A stretch of DNA of 54,734 nt from Gammaproteobacteria bacterium UBA3067 (lineage in GTDB: Bacteria; Pseudomonadota; Gammaproteobacteria; Pseudomonadales; UBA3067). The position numbers were made by a program, and so were the translations under genes. This document shows positions 45,573 to 53,926 of this stretch, piece after piece (the stretch's first letter is position 1; each line of letters begins with the position of its first letter). The DNA lies in assembly GCA_002366835.1 (NCBI GenBank), contig DFBZ01000040.1, positions 1-54,734 on the forward strand, in the 5' to 3' direction. Below the pieces are notes generated by a model, which saw only the letters and a program-made list of their open reading frames with translations, searched no databases and was not told the DNA's origin.

Positions 45573-45782
45573 TTAAACAACTTCAATGTTCTCAGCTTGA
45601 GGCCCTTTCTGACCCTGAGTAACCGTAAAGCGCACTTGCTGGCCTTCGATAAGCGTTTTGAATCCGGAACCGGCAATACCGCTAAAATGAGCAAATACGT
45701 CTGGACCAGACTCTTGCTCGATAAAACCAAAACCTTTAGATTCGTTGAACCATTTAACAGTTCCATTCACTGTTTCAGACAT
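45573..45782 (-). CDS. cspA: Cold-shock protein, CspA family
   Basis: A 69-residue single-strand nucleic-acid-binding beta-barrel. RNP1 is KGFGFI near residues 16-21 and RNP2 is VFAHFSGI near 29-36. The opening VNGTVKWFNESKGFGF is typical. AGGA lies seven bases before the ATG. About 225 bases upstream are free of genes, enough for the long leader usual in cold-induced csp genes, but no cold-box could be confirmed. It acts as an RNA chaperone in the cytoplasm. Confidence 0.95.
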   Translation of the reverse strand: MSETVNGTVKWFNESKGFGFIEQESGPDVFAHFSGIAGSGFKTLIEGQQVRFTVTQGQKGPQAENIEVV

Positions 45783-46008
45783 AAAAATATCCTAAATATT
45801 ATTTAAACGAGTACCTGCAAAGAGGTGTAAATAGCAGGAAATTAGACTGGTACTAAACAACTACAGGACGAAGATTTACGAGTAAAACAACGAACGTGAG
45901 AATATAACCAAGAGACTTTCTTTCGAGCTAAGGCTAAGTTTATAGGGTGAATCTAAGATGTCAAGCATGTAAAGTGGCACAAATCTCATTACTAACGGGC
46001 TATACAAC

Positions 46009-46518
46009 TTGAACACCAAACCCGCCAATAAAAGTTTGTGGATAGTTGCCCAGGGTAATGATATGCGTGGCGACGATGCGCTAGGGCCAATGTTAATAGA
46101 ACGCTTAGAGCAAATGCCCATAATGCCAAACATTGACCATCACTGGGATTTTCAGCTCTGCCCGGAACATGCGCTCGCATTCGCCCACTATGATTGCATA
46201 CTGCTGGTTGATGCCAGCACGGAAATCGAAAAACCCTTCTGTTTATCAAGAGTTTTACCCAGCCAGGAACACGCCTCTACCAGTCATTCCTTAAGCCCCC
46301 CAGCCCTTTACCGAGTATTTATGACCCATGTGCTTGAGAAAGGCAGACCCCCGCCCCTTGTTTTGCAGATGGAGATCAAAGCGTATCAATTTGACCTGGG
46401 AAGCAGCGTAAGCCCTCAGGCGCAAAAAAACTTGGATAAAGCCTGGCACCACTTACGAAGCACCCTCCTTCAGCACCACTGTTTCATGGCATTTTATGGC
46501 TTAATAAGAGACGCTTAG
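46009..46518 (+). CDS. Hydrogenase-maturation-protease-like protein
   Basis: A 169-residue protein resembling the HyaD/HycI peptidase family. The opening GNDMRGDDALGPMLIERL matches the family's GNxxxxDDxxG motif, and ILLVDAST matches the second metal-ligand strand. A later His-Ser segment could supply the third ligand. These enzymes trim the large subunit of NiFe hydrogenases, but no hydrogenase gene is in the window. The start is a TTG (46009) without a strong ribosome site, so the N-terminus is uncertain. It overlaps the end of the convergent Hsp70 gene by four bases. Confidence 0.7.
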   Translation: MNTKPANKSLWIVAQGNDMRGDDALGPMLIERLEQMPIMPNIDHHWDFQLCPEHALAFAHYDCILLVDASTEIEKPFCLSRVLPSQEHASTSHSLSPPALYRVFMTHVLEKGRPPPLVLQMEIKAYQFDLGSSVSPQAQKNLDKAWHHLRSTLLQHHCFMAFYGLIRDA

Positions 46519-49301
46519 TCATTTTTAACTAAGCGAATACCCGGTGGTAACGCGTCGCCCCAAATTTTCTTTTCATCTACCGCATCCAGCTCTACCACAT
46601 CCTCAACCATATTAATCCAGCTTTGCGGGGCGCGAAACGCAGTCAGTTTTTCAACCACCTGCTGCCTAAGGGCATCGCTAATATCACGACTCCGGTCTCC
46701 GCTTTTACGCGCCAAAGTTGTCGCGGCCAAAGCCGCCTGGCTTACCTTTTTCCAATCTAGTGCCAATATTTTTTCCAGCCACAGCTCCGCAGTAAAAAGG
46801 GGTACCACAACATGGCTGCTGCCATATAAGGGTACTCTCGCACCCAGGCGTCCGAGCGCCCACCAAAGCTGATGGTTTTCACTTGGCTTTTCAAGGCGCT
46901 CCAGCAACCACTCGCCCATACGTAACTTCTTTTCTATCGAAATATTTTCCAGGCTAGCGGCAAGTCGCAGTAAATCATCAAAAGCCAAGTAGCCCTTACG
47001 CTTTAATTCGGCAAGGTGGGCTTTTGGTTTGTTTGGAAGTGCTTGCAAGTAAGGAGCGATGTCATCAAATATCATTTCCTGAACATCCGCATTTAAGCCG
47101 CCTGAAACCCGGCGCCAAAAATTCCACCAATCTGCCCAGACCGCTGATTCATTTCGATATTGCAGTCCTTCGTTATAGAGGCCTTTAATCTGTTCGATGC
47201 GCCATTCATCCACCGGGAAACCAAAACCAGGGCGTAGGGTAAAACCCGCAAGGTTATACCAAACACGCTCGTGATCTGCGCTGCGCCGTCTTTTTTTGAC
47301 ACCCGCCAGAAGAGGGACAAAAAGATCTCTGAGCAGTGGTGACTCCCACAGATCTCTCCTACCGAGTAGTCGATCAAGTTCATTGCGTAGCTTTTTAACC
47401 GCTTTAGGATCAGCATCTTTTGAGCGCCCGCCATAGACAGAATCAATCATCTTACGCGCCTGATCTAACTTGGGATGTGTGCTGTAATCACTCGACGTAC
47501 TTTCTTCGTGGCGGCGCAAGTCGAACTCTAAAGCCCAGCGACGATTTGCATCTTCCGTGGAGATGTTCTGCACTTCAAGTGTGCCAACGTCGGTAAGTGT
47601 CGCTGCGACCTGAACCTCAACTTCGCTACCCTTCATTTTTCCACGCCTTTTTAATACCGTTGCCAGGGGCGGAAGAATGGGGAAGTCTTGTTCATTTAGC
47701 GTAATCAACTGCCCCGGCGCAAAGGCCTCGTCTACCGTGGACGATGCAATTTCAAACTGCACTGGTGCCCCCACCCTGAGCAGAAACTGATGTTCGGCCA
47801 AGCGCACCTGCTGGTTCTCTTCGCTGGCCTTTGGCAGGATGCAGACACCTTGCTGCTTTTCTTGATCGAGCACTAAAAAGTAACTGCGCGCAGAGCCGCC
47901 ACCAATTTTGCTTTGCTCGCCCCTCTGCGCCAAACCCGATGCCGCTGCACCATAAGCAACAGCCAGATTGGGCTGATTATTTTCCAATAAATTAACATCT
48001 TGCCCGCGCCACTCTTGCAACTGCCCGATGATGCGATTGGTCAACATTTCGCTGTTAAACATACCGCCGTTTAACAAAAGAGTGTCGGGGATAGCAGGTT
48101 CACCTTCAGTTAAACCCAAGGCCTCAGCACACGCGCGTTGATAATGACTCAAGAAGGCCGCGACATGACGACTGATGGCGGCATCAGCCACATAAGGCAA
48201 ACCAAACTCCACCAAAGCACTACGTTTCGCCTTAGGCTTATCACTGACTGCCACCTTGGGAAAGAAACCATTCACCGCCAGCTCGTGAACTTCTTCAGCA
48301 CTAAACTCTGTTGTTTTTGAACCGCCAATTAAGCGCGAACCAGAACCCAGTATGGTTACGCTGGCTTTTTTCAGGCCATCTCCCGCTAAAAGCCGTTCTT
48401 TTGCAATACGACACTGCTGTAGCAGCTGAGCGAGAGAAGCGGCACTCAGCTTTTGTCCGGGGGCTGACAGGCGTTGTTCGGCAATATGGGCTAGGGCGAG
48501 ATCAATATTATCTCCCCCAAGCATCAGGTGCTCCCCCACACCAATACGGGTAAGCCGTGGGCTTGAACCTTGCTCGTGGGAGATTTTAATCAAGGTCAGG
48601 TCGGTGGTGCCGCCTCCCACATCACACACCAGCATAAGCCTGGAGTCGGCTAGCTGTGAGGCGAGGTTCTTATCATTTCTAAACAGCCAGTCATAACAAA
48701 CTGCCTGAGGCTCCTCAAGCAGGCGAACTTGAGACAACTGTGCCAAGCGGGCGGCTTTTAATGTCAGAGCCCTTGCGGTTTCGTCGAAGGAGGCGGGAAC
48801 AGTCAGTACAACATCCTGTTCCTGCATTGGGTAGGCTGGAAACTGGTGATTCCAAGCATCTCTTACATAAGCGAGATAACTTGCGCTGGCCTCGATAGGC
48901 GAGACCTTCTCGACGCCTTCTGCTGCTCCCCAAGGAAGAATATCAGCAGCACGATCCACGGCTTTATGGGACAGCCAGCTTTTGGCACTTACCACAGCCC
49001 GACCTTCTACTTTACTGCTTAGCTCCCGCGCGAGTTCACCAAAGACAGGGGCAATACCTTTATCGCTAGATTGACTCCATGGTAGCACCAGCTGATTTCC
49101 CGGAAGCTCACCAAGGGCTGGGTGATAACGTAACGAGGGCAAAAGCGGCTGGGCCTTCAGTTCACCCGGAGCAATAAGTTGCTCAATTTCAAAAATTTCA
49201 ATCTGATGAGGCTGGACTTCCGTATCCACAAAAGCCACGACTGTGTGCGTGGTGCCCAAATCAATACCAACAATATATCGCGATTTGGCTGTTGCCATCA
49301 T
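46515..49301 (-). CDS. Divergent Hsp70 protein with DUF3731
   Basis: A 928-residue Hsp70-family protein. The actin-like ATPase domain has VGIDLGTTHTVVAFVD near 10-25, the phosphate-2 loop CDVGGGTTDLTLI near 233-245 and an adenosine-loop NGGMFNSEM near 414. The C-terminal third (about 600-900) is the DUF3731 helical domain, not the usual substrate-binding domain. It lies directly downstream of a second Hsp70 gene and of DUF2760, a trio that recurs in Gammaproteobacteria. It ends overlapping the hydrogenase-protease-like gene by four bases. Client is unknown. Confidence 0.85.
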   Translation of the reverse strand: MMATAKSRYIVGIDLGTTHTVVAFVDTEVQPHQIEIFEIEQLIAPGELKAQPLLPSLRYHPALGELPGNQLVLPWSQSSDKGIAPVFGELARELSSKVEGRAVVSAKSWLSHKAVDRAADILPWGAAEGVEKVSPIEASASYLAYVRDAWNHQFPAYPMQEQDVVLTVPASFDETARALTLKAARLAQLSQVRLLEEPQAVCYDWLFRNDKNLASQLADSRLMLVCDVGGGTTDLTLIKISHEQGSSPRLTRIGVGEHLMLGGDNIDLALAHIAEQRLSAPGQKLSAASLAQLLQQCRIAKERLLAGDGLKKASVTILGSGSRLIGGSKTTEFSAEEVHELAVNGFFPKVAVSDKPKAKRSALVEFGLPYVADAAISRHVAAFLSHYQRACAEALGLTEGEPAIPDTLLLNGGMFNSEMLTNRIIGQLQEWRGQDVNLLENNQPNLAVAYGAAASGLAQRGEQSKIGGGSARSYFLVLDQEKQQGVCILPKASEENQQVRLAEHQFLLRVGAPVQFEIASSTVDEAFAPGQLITLNEQDFPILPPLATVLKRRGKMKGSEVEVQVAATLTDVGTLEVQNISTEDANRRWALEFDLRRHEESTSSDYSTHPKLDQARKMIDSVYGGRSKDADPKAVKKLRNELDRLLGRRDLWESPLLRDLFVPLLAGVKKRRRSADHERVWYNLAGFTLRPGFGFPVDEWRIEQIKGLYNEGLQYRNESAVWADWWNFWRRVSGGLNADVQEMIFDDIAPYLQALPNKPKAHLAELKRKGYLAFDDLLRLAASLENISIEKKLRMGEWLLERLEKPSENHQLWWALGRLGARVPLYGSSHVVVPLFTAELWLEKILALDWKKVSQAALAATTLARKSGDRSRDISDALRQQVVEKLTAFRAPQSWINMVEDVVELDAVDEKKIWGDALPPGIRLVKND

Positions 49302-49364
49302 TAACCTCTAATAAACTACGAAACTCAGGATTGCAGGCAATCGAAACATAGGAATCAAGTCGAT

Positions 49365-51398
49365 TCAGGCTTCGGCTAACGCCTCTTCACGCACGCTGAA
49401 CTCAACCTTCCAGCGCTTTCCGTCTTCAGGAGAAACAGCTTCCAGTTTTAATGTCCCCACTTCGCTGACTCCAGCTTGAAGGTGAACGGCCACCACCTCT
49501 CCTGGGTGCTTCCCTTCTGCGGGTAGATTGACGGAGATATCTTCCAGCTCCTCCAGCTCCCCCTCTTGCCAGTCTTCTAAAAGCTGGCCTACGCTATCTT
49601 CTTTTCTAAGGGATGAACTATAAAAGCGGAAACAGGCCTGTTCACCCACCACCAAGCCGAATTCTTCTTCTGGCAAATCGGCCTGGCTTCCCTCTTCCAT
49701 GCCATACGGCGCGATACAATAAGCCTGCATCGGAGGTTCAAATCCGGGCACCGCAGGCATGGCGCTTTCGATGCCAACGTAATAGCTGCGCGCGGTACCA
49801 CCTCTGATTTTTACGCCATTGCCGTTTCGCACGTGGCTGTAATAGGCAGCGCCGCTGGCGACGGCGTGATCGAGATCCGCGCCTTGCAATACCTTTAGTT
49901 CGGCAGCACCCGCTTCACCTTCATTTGGTGCAGCGCTTAACCAATTATTGAGGTTACCGAGCATTCTGTCAGCGAGCTGCTCGGACTTAAACACACCGCC
50001 ATTAAAGAGCAAAACCGAGGGCCGTACGAAGCTTGGAGCGGCTACGGGGCTGGATTGCTGGCTAGATAAAAACGCCGCTAAGTGACGGCTGATTCCTGGG
50101 TCCTGCGCAAATGGCAGGCTTTTTTTAGTCAATGCGGCTCGACGCCTTTTAACAGGCTGCGCAGTAACATCCACCTCGGGGAAAAAACCTTCCACCAAGG
50201 TATTCAGAACTTCTTCACGGCTTAGTTCTGTACGAAGAGAGCCACCCATCAGACTGGAACCACGACTGGGCACGACAATGGGCACACAAGAAAGACTCTC
50301 ATCCAGCAGTAAACTCTCTTTGGCATGCCGGCAACCGTGGGTTAAACCTTGCAGTTGCCAATTTTCTACTTTTTTGCCCTCTTTCTCCAGCTTAGCTTTA
50401 ATCACATAAGCCAGAGTGAGGTCCATGTTATCCCCCCCCAACAAAATGTGTTCGCCCACGGCAGAACGCTCAAGCGCCAGTTCTGCCCCACTTTCTGTCA
50501 CATTAATGAGAGAAAGATCGGTGGTACCACCACCAACATCCACCACTAAAATCGTATTACCCACTTGCAGCTGCTGACGCCAGTTTTCTCCCTGTTTATG
50601 CAGCCAGCCGTAAAGCGCAGCCTGTGGCTCTTCTAGCAGAACAGCATTATGCAAACCGATGCTTTGCGCGGCTTCTATCGTCAGCTCTCGCGCCAATGGA
50701 TCAAAAGAGGCGGGAACAGTAATAGTCAACATTTGTTGATCGAGTGGAGATGCGGGGAATCGCGCCTCCCATGCAGCGGCCAGGTGGCTCAAATACTGTT
50801 GCGTGGCAGCAAAAGGGGAGATTTTTCCCACTTCGTCGGGCGCGTCCAGTGGCAAGAAGTCTTCCTTACAGTTAACCCCCGAGTGGCCCAGCCAGCTTTT
50901 GGCGCTAGAAACAAGGCGCATAGGAGATTTACTGCCGTGGGCACGGGCGAATTCGCCACTGATTATTTTACGCTGTGATACCTCATCTTGTTGAGCCCAT
51001 GGCAGGCGCAACTCGCTGTCACTAAATTCTTCCTCATGAGGCAAATATAAAAAAGACGGGAGCTGAGAAGGCTCACTGACAATACCCGGATCTTTTATCT
51101 GAGCAATAGGAAGGGTTTGTAGCGCGCCACCTGCCAGTGGCATATATGCAAGAACACAGTGGGTGGTGCCCAGATCGATGCCAACGGCATAGGTATTTTC
51201 TTCATTATTGGTATCGATACCCGTATCCACAGGGGAGTCATGATCTCCCCTTTGAGAAGCATCCCCTGCACTTTTGTCAGTTTCATCAACAGTCGCCGCA
51301 GGTGCTTCTGATAGCTCTTCACCAGAGGCCTGTTTAGGTTTCTCTGAGCTATCAGTATCGTTTTTGGGTGAACGTCCTTTGGTGAAACGGCTAAACAT
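49365..51398 (-). CDS. Divergent Hsp70 protein, first of pair
   Basis: A 677-residue Hsp70-family protein. A disordered acidic N-terminus (about 1-68, Ser/Glu/Asp-rich) precedes the ATPase domain: AVGIDLGTTHCVLAYM near 71-86, VVDVGGGTTDLSLI near 287-300 and FNGGVFKSEQL near 462. The C-terminal part is short beta-rich with no DUF3731. It starts two bases after the DUF2760 stop and lies 63 bases before the second Hsp70 gene, so all three are one operon. No DnaJ or GrpE is nearby. What they chaperone is not visible here. Confidence 0.85.
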   Translation of the reverse strand: MFSRFTKGRSPKNDTDSSEKPKQASGEELSEAPAATVDETDKSAGDASQRGDHDSPVDTGIDTNNEENTYAVGIDLGTTHCVLAYMPLAGGALQTLPIAQIKDPGIVSEPSQLPSFLYLPHEEEFSDSELRLPWAQQDEVSQRKIISGEFARAHGSKSPMRLVSSAKSWLGHSGVNCKEDFLPLDAPDEVGKISPFAATQQYLSHLAAAWEARFPASPLDQQMLTITVPASFDPLARELTIEAAQSIGLHNAVLLEEPQAALYGWLHKQGENWRQQLQVGNTILVVDVGGGTTDLSLINVTESGAELALERSAVGEHILLGGDNMDLTLAYVIKAKLEKEGKKVENWQLQGLTHGCRHAKESLLLDESLSCVPIVVPSRGSSLMGGSLRTELSREEVLNTLVEGFFPEVDVTAQPVKRRRAALTKKSLPFAQDPGISRHLAAFLSSQQSSPVAAPSFVRPSVLLFNGGVFKSEQLADRMLGNLNNWLSAAPNEGEAGAAELKVLQGADLDHAVASGAAYYSHVRNGNGVKIRGGTARSYYVGIESAMPAVPGFEPPMQAYCIAPYGMEEGSQADLPEEEFGLVVGEQACFRFYSSSLRKEDSVGQLLEDWQEGELEELEDISVNLPAEGKHPGEVVAVHLQAGVSEVGTLKLEAVSPEDGKRWKVEFSVREEALAEA

Positions 51399-51400
51399 GA

Positions 51401-52003
51401 TTAAACCTCCAACTCAGCAGGTGCGACGAGACTTAGTTCGTGCTCTGGATTTACTTTAGGAAGGTTGACCTGGCTCACGCGCCATCCGCGATGAATAAGC
51501 TGCCCAGTAAAGGGCGCTTCACCAACCACATTCCCACTGAGACGTATTTCCTGATTATTAAAACCAGACTCCAAGGTAAGCTGTGTACCCTCCTCTTCAC
51601 TACGAATAGGCTTAATGCTGAAATTCTCGTGGAGAACTTTTCTGGCACCATCGTGTACAACCCGCGCTGCTGCGCCCACTTCAGCATCACTAAAGGTTTT
51701 AGCATCTTCTTCAAGGAAGTCGATAAAGCGTGCTTCCTGCTGCAACAAAGCCAGCAATTGCAGCGCTGAGTCGCCAGAGGTTTCGTTAAACTGGGGGGGC
51801 TTTTCTTGCGCTGGTTTTTGTTGCGGTGCTTGCTCACTTTGAAGCTGAGAAGGTTCTATACTGCCCTCTCCACCTGCTCCCCCGCCACTACCTTTTTTAA
51901 CCGCTAGAATAATGACTAAAAGAAGCAGCAACAGGGCAAAGCCGGCTAAGCTGTAATGCAAAACGTCCAGGTTTGAAAGTATGGTATTAATATCAGTATT
52001 CAT
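51401..52003 (-). CDS. DUF2760 membrane-anchored protein
   Basis: A 200-residue protein with one N-terminal membrane helix (about 17-36), a Gly/Gln/Pro-rich linker (about 40-75) and the DUF2760 domain (about 75-200), which opens with ALQLLALLQQEARFIDFLEEDA and ends near HRGWRVSQVNLPKV. The ATG at 52003 has GAGG seven bases upstream, and I prefer it to the GTG at 52027. It is the first gene of the DUF2760-Hsp70-Hsp70 operon and may anchor the chaperones to the inner membrane. That role is inference. Confidence 0.85.
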   Translation of the reverse strand: MNTDINTILSNLDVLHYSLAGFALLLLLLVIILAVKKGSGGGAGGEGSIEPSQLQSEQAPQQKPAQEKPPQFNETSGDSALQLLALLQQEARFIDFLEEDAKTFSDAEVGAAARVVHDGARKVLHENFSIKPIRSEEEGTQLTLESGFNNQEIRLSGNVVGEAPFTGQLIHRGWRVSQVNLPKVNPEHELSLVAPAELEV

Positions 52004-52244
52004 GTGCGCCCTCGCTTGTGACTTCACCCACCATGCCGAATTTGTAGGGGTGAACTATTGGCGCGTAATTATGGCAGCACCCACGGCACAATCAAGAGCA
52101 GACTTTGGGCCAAGGTCATTGAGTTGAACTTAGAAACCGCAATTGGAGTACGAAATTCTGCACACCGACAATCTTTTTCGCACCTTTATGCCCTTGGGGT
52201 GCAACTGAGGTTTCTAGGCTAAAAGGCTCTCAAACTGAAAATGC

Positions 52245-52273
52245 AAAAAAGGGAGGCCATTGCCTCCCTTTTT
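52245..52273 (-). terminator. Terminator of the secreted-protein gene
   Basis: AAAAAAGGGAGGC-CATT-GCCTCCCTTTTT: a perfect 7-bp GC-rich stem with a four-base loop, flanked by A and T runs, so usable in both directions. It lies 45 bases after the stop of the 447-residue protein. Nothing else was seen in the rest of the 52004-52317 gap, which also holds the DUF2760 promoter region. Confidence 0.85.
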
Positions 52274-52317
52274 ATCCGAACAACTGCGAAATTCTTCGCT
52301 GCCTTCACTTGCCCCTT

Positions 52318-53661
52318 TCAATCAGCAGCAAGTACGACTGGTGCCGCTGGTGTCAGTGGCGTCAAAGTAATCGTTGCTGGATTTTTAATTTCCGCAATAG
52401 CATCTTCAATATTATCCCCCTTCCATAGGAAGTCATCGAAGAACAGATTGACACCTACAACAATATCTTGGCCAGTGGGAATATCCGACACATAGTAGCC
52501 CACTTGAGGGTGGCCGCCTTTGTAGCGCTCTGGAGCATCCTCAGCGCCGTCTCTTCCCGCATCTTCATATTGAAAATTGAGGCTAGGTTTAAAGTCTTCT
52601 GAGCCTTGGAAGAAAGCAACAATATCGTATCCATTGCCGGTAGAGCCGGCTAACCAATCATTTTCCAGTGTAACGCTATGATCCTCAGGGTTTGAGCCTC
52701 CACCACCGGCGATAATCGGCTCTTGAGGGCCAAGCGCTGTGCGAACCTTCGCACCCTCAAGTTGATGAAAATCCAGCGCGATACCAATATTGAGGTCACT
52801 CAGCATGGCAGCCGCTCTTGGGATTGTTGCATAAACTGGGAACTGCACCGACTGATTATTAATCGTTACCGAGGCTCCACCTTCACCCAGCGTCACACCT
52901 AAAATGGAAATAGATGCATCAACTTCAATGATCGTTCTAACCGGCCCATTTTTAACAGCAACCACGCGGTTTGGAATAAGGTTGTTGTTAATAGTCGCCT
53001 TGATAAACCCAACCCTCGCCTTAATTCGTATCTTCATGGTATCAATAAGGCTATGACCAGGCTCAAAATCTTTATACTTCAAATCGGACCAGCTAAGCAG
53101 GTTATCCGGGTCGATGTCCAGAGAGTACTTTTGTGTTTCAACCTTCCCTGTTTCACTATCGAAGTGAGTGTAATGATGATCCGACCGCTGAGTATTACCG
53201 CTTACAAGGTAGGCATAACCAGCCACACCTGCAGCAGGATCATTGACTAAAATCTCCGAAACCACATTTCCCGATACGGCACTTATCTGCACAGGGGTCG
53301 CCTGGGGGCCAGTATCCGTGTACATAAAAACCAACTCATCCTGTTCATCCAACACATTCTCTGTGCCATCCACCTCTAATTTTCCACCGGGAACAAATAA
53401 AAAACCTTTTTCATTTCGCTCATCAAACTGAAAAGGTATCGGAGATAAAACGCCGTCAACAACGGCCATCACTGAGTAGTCTTTAAATTCTTTACCCAGC
53501 AAGCCCTCTAGAGACTGCCCCCTTATAACGCTGACTTCCATTTCTCGTGAACCGGTCAACCCCCCTCCCTCGGGAAGTGCGATCACTATAGGGCTATAAG
53601 CCCCTGCCATTGCTAAAATCAAAACAAAAGATGCCAAATATGACGTGGTGAATGACTTCAT
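52318..53661 (-). CDS. Secreted protein of unknown function
   Basis: A 447-residue exported protein. The signal peptide ends near residue 29 (IVIALPEG). The mature part is Asp/Gly-rich and predicted to be mostly beta strand. Visible features: FQFDERNEKGFLFVPGG near residues 77-93, a Gly-rich AGGGGSNPEDHSV near 320 and a DIVVGVNLFFDDFLW segment near 400. I do not recognise a family. It could be a periplasmic or surface beta-rich protein. It has its own terminator and upstream space, so it is probably monocistronic. Confidence 0.55.
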   Translation of the reverse strand: MKSFTTSYLASFVLILAMAGAYSPIVIALPEGGGLTGSREMEVSVIRGQSLEGLLGKEFKDYSVMAVVDGVLSPIPFQFDERNEKGFLFVPGGKLEVDGTENVLDEQDELVFMYTDTGPQATPVQISAVSGNVVSEILVNDPAAGVAGYAYLVSGNTQRSDHHYTHFDSETGKVETQKYSLDIDPDNLLSWSDLKYKDFEPGHSLIDTMKIRIKARVGFIKATINNNLIPNRVVAVKNGPVRTIIEVDASISILGVTLGEGGASVTINNQSVQFPVYATIPRAAAMLSDLNIGIALDFHQLEGAKVRTALGPQEPIIAGGGGSNPEDHSVTLENDWLAGSTGNGYDIVAFFQGSEDFKPSLNFQYEDAGRDGAEDAPERYKGGHPQVGYYVSDIPTGQDIVVGVNLFFDDFLWKGDNIEDAIAEIKNPATITLTPLTPAAPVVLAAD

Positions 53662-53926
53662 GCCTTAACTCCATTTATTTATTATTTTTAAGTTACCGTC
53701 TATACGAATCATCCTGATACGGCATTCAAACATAACGATATAGCTGGAATCACCATGGAGTTAACGACATTTCTCCTCTTAAAGGCGTGTTCTCACAAGG
53801 CACTTTTGTACTATGACGACAAAGTTATATGCCTGGATTTGAAACAGGCTTTGCTGCAAAATTGCGCACCTACATATCACCCCTCTCCAAACCTTATTGC
53901 ACACCCTTCAGGAGTTACGAAATATC

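Noticed and set aside
45992..46249. Minus-strand frame near the hydrogenase-protease-like gene
   Set aside because: Antisense to motifs conserved in the plus-strand protein; no ribosome site or family.
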